From: JAHJQZ01 sp963667595
GTDB taxonomy: Bacteria > Pseudomonadota > Alphaproteobacteria > Rhizobiales > Devosiaceae
Length of the DNA: 64,000 bases
NCBI GenBank assembly: GCA_963667595.2
Contig: CAXXWD010000009.1
Coordinates: forward strand, 372,001-436,000
Direction of reading: 5' to 3'
Shown: piece by piece, positions 61,458-64,000 of the stretch
Numbering within the stretch: position 1 is the first letter of the stretch
How the letters are laid out: every line of letters begins with the position of its first letter
Notes under the pieces: generated by a model
Database searches by the model: none
The model's input: the letters and a program-made list of their open reading frames with translations, nothing else
Told to the model about the DNA's origin: nothing
Program-made: the position numbers and the translations under genes

Positions 61458-64000
61458 ATGTCGATCAAGGCGGCGATCCACCACCTTACCCATTACCGCT
61501 ACGACCGGCCGGTCTCGCTTGAGCCGCAGATCATCAGACTGAGGCCGGCGCCGCACAGCCGGACACGGGTGATCTCCCATTCCCTCAAGGTTGGGCCGAC
61601 CCCGCATTTCGTCAATCATCAGCAGGACCTCTACGGCAACTGGCTGGCGCGCTATGTCTTTCCCGAGCCGGTCAGCGAGATGAAGATCGAAGTCGATCTC
61701 GTCGCCGACATGACGGTGTTCAATCCGTTCGACTTTTTCGTCGAGGACAGGGCGGAACGCTGGCCGTTCACTTATCCGGAAGAGATCGCGCCCGATCTCG
61801 ACGTCTACCGGCGAACCGAACCGCTGACGCCGGTGATGAAACGCTTTCTCGATGGGCTCGACTGGGACACGCAGAGAACGGTCGACCTGATCGTCAACCT
61901 GAACGCCAAGATCGCCAATTCCATCAAATATATCATACGCATGGAGCCAGGCGTTCAGACGCCGGAAGAGACCCTCGGTATTGGGTCCGGCTCGTGCCGG
62001 GATTCGAGTTGGCTTCTGGTGCAGGTGCTGAGGCACATGGGCTTTGCCGCGCGGTTCGTCTCCGGTTACCTCATTCAGCTGAAGCCCGACATCGTGGCTC
62101 TCGACGGGCCGGTGGGAACCGATCACGATTTCACCGACCTTCACGCCTGGGTCGAGGTCTACCTACCCGGCGCCGGCTGGATCGGGCTCGATCCGACCTC
62201 GGGTCTTTTAACCGGGGAAAGCCATATTCCGCTGGCCGCGGCGCCGCATTACCGCAACGCGGCGCCGATCTCGGGCGGTTACGCCTCGACCGGTGCGCCG
62301 GATGTTGCGTTCGATTTCGACATGAGCGTGACCCGTGTTGCCGAGCATCCGCGCATCACCAGGCCGTTTTCCGACGAGGCCTGGGCGGCGCTCGATGCAC
62401 TGGGCAACAGGGTCGATGACGTGCTTGCCGCCAATGACGTGCGGCTGACCATGGGTGGCGAGCCGACCTTCGTTTCGATCGACGATTTCGAAAGCCCCGA
62501 ATGGAACACGGCGGCGGTAGGCCCGACCAAACGCGCCCTTGCCGATGCGCTGATCCGGCGTCTCAGGACCCGGTTCGCGCCAGGCGGGTTTCTCCATTAC
62601 GGACAGGGCAAGTGGTATCCGGGGGAATCGCTGCCGCGCTGGACCTTCTCGGTTTACTGGCGGCGCGACGGCAAACCGATCTGGCACGATGCGAGCCTGA
62701 TCGCCGAGGAAAAGCCCGACGACGCCATCGATGAAAAACCGGAAGCGAAAACGGATGCCGGCAAGGCTGAGATTTTTCTTAAGACCATCGCCGAGGGTCT
62801 TGAAATCGCTTCGGATTATGTGACGCCGGCCTATGAGGATCCGGCCGAGTGGATCGTCAGGGAAGCCAACCTGCCGGACAACGTCACCCCGGAGAATTCA
62901 AAGCTCGAAGATCCGGAAGAACGCCACCGCATCGCCAGTGTTTTCGCGCGCGGGCTGACCAGCCCGTCCGGCTACGTGCTGCCGATCCAGCGCTGGCAGG
63001 CCGCGGCGAAACCGGCGCATCGCTGGCGGTCGGAAAAATGGAAGACGCGCCGCGGCACGCTTTTTCTGGCGCCCGGCGACAGTCCGGTCGGCTATCGCCT
63101 GCCGCTCGGCTCCCTGCCTCATGTGCCGCCGACCCATTATCCTTACGTCCCCAACGCCGATCCGACCGTTTTGCGCGGCGACCTGCCGGATTTCGGCGTG
63201 AAAGACGAAACGGAGGGAACTGCACCCGATCAGCCAGCGGTGCATTTCACTGCTACGGAACCGGGTCAGGAGCGGATCGAGCAGGAACCGGGCGCGTTGG
63301 GTGGCGCCGTGCGTACCGCGCTGTCGGTCGAGGTGAGGGGCGGGCGGCTCTGCGTGTTCATGCCGCCGGTCGAACATCTCGAGGATTTCCTCGAACTGAT
63401 CGCGGTGGTCGAGAAAACAGCCAAAAAACTTGGCCTGAAGGTTCATGTCGAAGGGTATCCTCCGCCGGTCGATCCGCGCCTCAATGTCATTCGCGTCGCG
63501 CCCGATCCCGGCGTCATCGAGGTCAACATCCACCCAGCCTCGAACTGGGCGGAGTGTGTCTCCACTACCGAGGCGATCTACGAGGAAGCGCGCCAGACGC
63601 GTCTCGGCGCCGACAAATTCATGATCGACGGCCGTCACACCGGCACGGGCGGCGGCAACCATGTCGTCGTGGGCGGGGCGACGCCGATGGAGTCTCCGTT
63701 CCTGAGACGTCCGGACCTGTTGAAGAGCCTGGTACTGCACTGGCAGCGCCATCCTTCGCTCTCCTATCTGTTCTCGGGCCTGTTCATCGGGCCAACCAGT
63801 CAGGCCCCGCGCATCGACGAGGCGCGGCACGACAGCCTTTATGAAATGGAGATCGCGCTGGCCCAGATCCCGGCGCCGTCCGAAGGCACCCCGCCCTTGC
63901 CCTGGCTGACCGACAGGCTGTTGCGCAACATGCTGGTCGACGTCACCGGCAACACCCACCGCGCCGAAATTTGTGTCGATAAGCTCTATTCGCCGGATGG
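61458..64000 (+). CDS. Transglutaminase-like protein with DUF2126, 3' end cut by window edge
   Basis: The frame is open from ATG 61458 to the window end (847 codons); the family runs to about 1,100 residues. The N-terminal domain (1-90, SIKAAIHHLTHYRYDRPVSL) is the bacterial transglutaminase N-terminal region. The catalytic triad is visible: Cys180 in GSGSCRDSSW, His229 in DLHAWVEVY and Asp near 245 in GLDPTSG. From about residue 300 (LTMGGEPTFVSIDD) the protein is DUF2126, related to amide-bond ligase folds. The function is unknown; peptide or amide bond chemistry is likely. The start has no strong ribosome binding site; in-frame ATGs at 61377 and 61434 are alternatives. Confidence 0.85.
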   Translation, partial: MSIKAAIHHLTHYRYDRPVSLEPQIIRLRPAPHSRTRVISHSLKVGPTPHFVNHQQDLYGNWLARYVFPEPVSEMKIEVDLVADMTVFNPFDFFVEDRAERWPFTYPEEIAPDLDVYRRTEPLTPVMKRFLDGLDWDTQRTVDLIVNLNAKIANSIKYIIRMEPGVQTPEETLGIGSGSCRDSSWLLVQVLRHMGFAARFVSGYLIQLKPDIVALDGPVGTDHDFTDLHAWVEVYLPGAGWIGLDPTSGLLTGESHIPLAAAPHYRNAAPISGGYASTGAPDVAFDFDMSVTRVAEHPRITRPFSDEAWAALDALGNRVDDVLAANDVRLTMGGEPTFVSIDDFESPEWNTAAVGPTKRALADALIRRLRTRFAPGGFLHYGQGKWYPGESLPRWTFSVYWRRDGKPIWHDASLIAEEKPDDAIDEKPEAKTDAGKAEIFLKTIAEGLEIASDYVTPAYEDPAEWIVREANLPDNVTPENSKLEDPEERHRIASVFARGLTSPSGYVLPIQRWQAAAKPAHRWRSEKWKTRRGTLFLAPGDSPVGYRLPLGSLPHVPPTHYPYVPNADPTVLRGDLPDFGVKDETEGTAPDQPAVHFTATEPGQERIEQEPGALGGAVRTALSVEVRGGRLCVFMPPVEHLEDFLELIAVVEKTAKKLGLKVHVEGYPPPVDPRLNVIRVAPDPGVIEVNIHPASNWAECVSTTEAIYEEARQTRLGADKFMIDGRHTGTGGGNHVVVGGATPMESPFLRRPDLLKSLVLHWQRHPSLSYLFSGLFIGPTSQAPRIDEARHDSLYEMEIALAQIPAPSEGTPPLPWLTDRLLRNMLVDVTGNTHRAEICVDKLYSPD

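Noticed and set aside
1..64000. CRISPR arrays, tRNA or rRNA genes, riboswitches
   Set aside because: No regularly spaced direct repeats, no tRNA cloverleaf and no rRNA-like sequence was recognised. No riboswitch could be supported, including upstream of modABC.

Overview
The window looks like an alphaproteobacterial chromosome segment, most likely Hyphomicrobiales (Rhizobiales). The grounds are GC-rich codon use, many CUT1- and CUT2-type sugar ABC transporters with UgpC/MsmX-like ATPases, LacI/DeoR control, a transglutaminase-DUF2126 protein, and intergenic palindromes of the kind scattered through rhizobial genomes. No tRNA, rRNA or CRISPR array was seen. The genus cannot be fixed from the sequence alone.

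Layout. (1) 1-6,000 is an insertion-sequence graveyard: an IS630 transposase cut by the window edge, an ISAs1 N-terminal scrap, a tyrosine recombinase, a Fic protein preceded by a repeated 10-mer, a decayed second IS630-type transposase, and an IS5 transposase killed by a TGA and a frameshift. (2) 6,175-8,502 is a type V autotransporter with a glycine/asparagine-rich repeat passenger. (3) 8,810-19,258 is a polyol/ketose catabolic locus: FucU-type mutarotase, LacI regulator, SDR, PfkB kinase, iron-type alcohol dehydrogenase, ribose-type ABC transporter, a PF08013 (GatZ/KbaZ) protein and an aldose 1-epimerase. The kinase plus PF08013 protein match the D-tagatose to tagatose-6-P to fructose-6-P route described in Agrobacterium. 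One 9-mer operator half-site occurs before all three transcription units.

(4) 19,527-30,466 is a pectin/rhamnogalacturonide locus: esterase, LacI, GH105, KduI, an unrecognised 819-residue protein and a complete CUT1 transporter. (5) 30,511-33,083 is GlpR and GlpK. (6) 33,635-41,400 is a second CUT1 transporter divergent from a LacI gene that is translationally coupled to an unrecognised alpha/alpha-type protein and followed by a GH88. (7) 41,563-44,147 is modABC with a broken ModE-like domain behind it. (8) 44,549-51,506 holds a divergent EF-G-like GTPase, a MATE exporter and a peroxide/thiol stress group (MBL hydrolase, Dps, peroxiredoxin, divergent OxyR-like regulator with an ATAG-N7-CTAT site). 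(9) 51,855-61,231 is a third CUT1 locus with LacI, cytoplasmic GH28 and GH2. (10) 61,458 to the end is the transglutaminase-DUF2126 protein, cut by the window edge.

The window reads as a plant cell wall scavenging island. Short acidic or galactosylated oligosaccharides are probably imported intact by three CUT1 systems and taken apart in the cytoplasm by GH105, GH88, GH28 and GH2, none of which has a visible signal peptide. Unsaturated uronates then go through KduI; the next enzymes (KduD, KdgK, KdgA) are not in the window. The best candidates for undescribed enzymology are the 819-residue protein (23,575-26,034) and the 330-residue protein (39,249-40,241).
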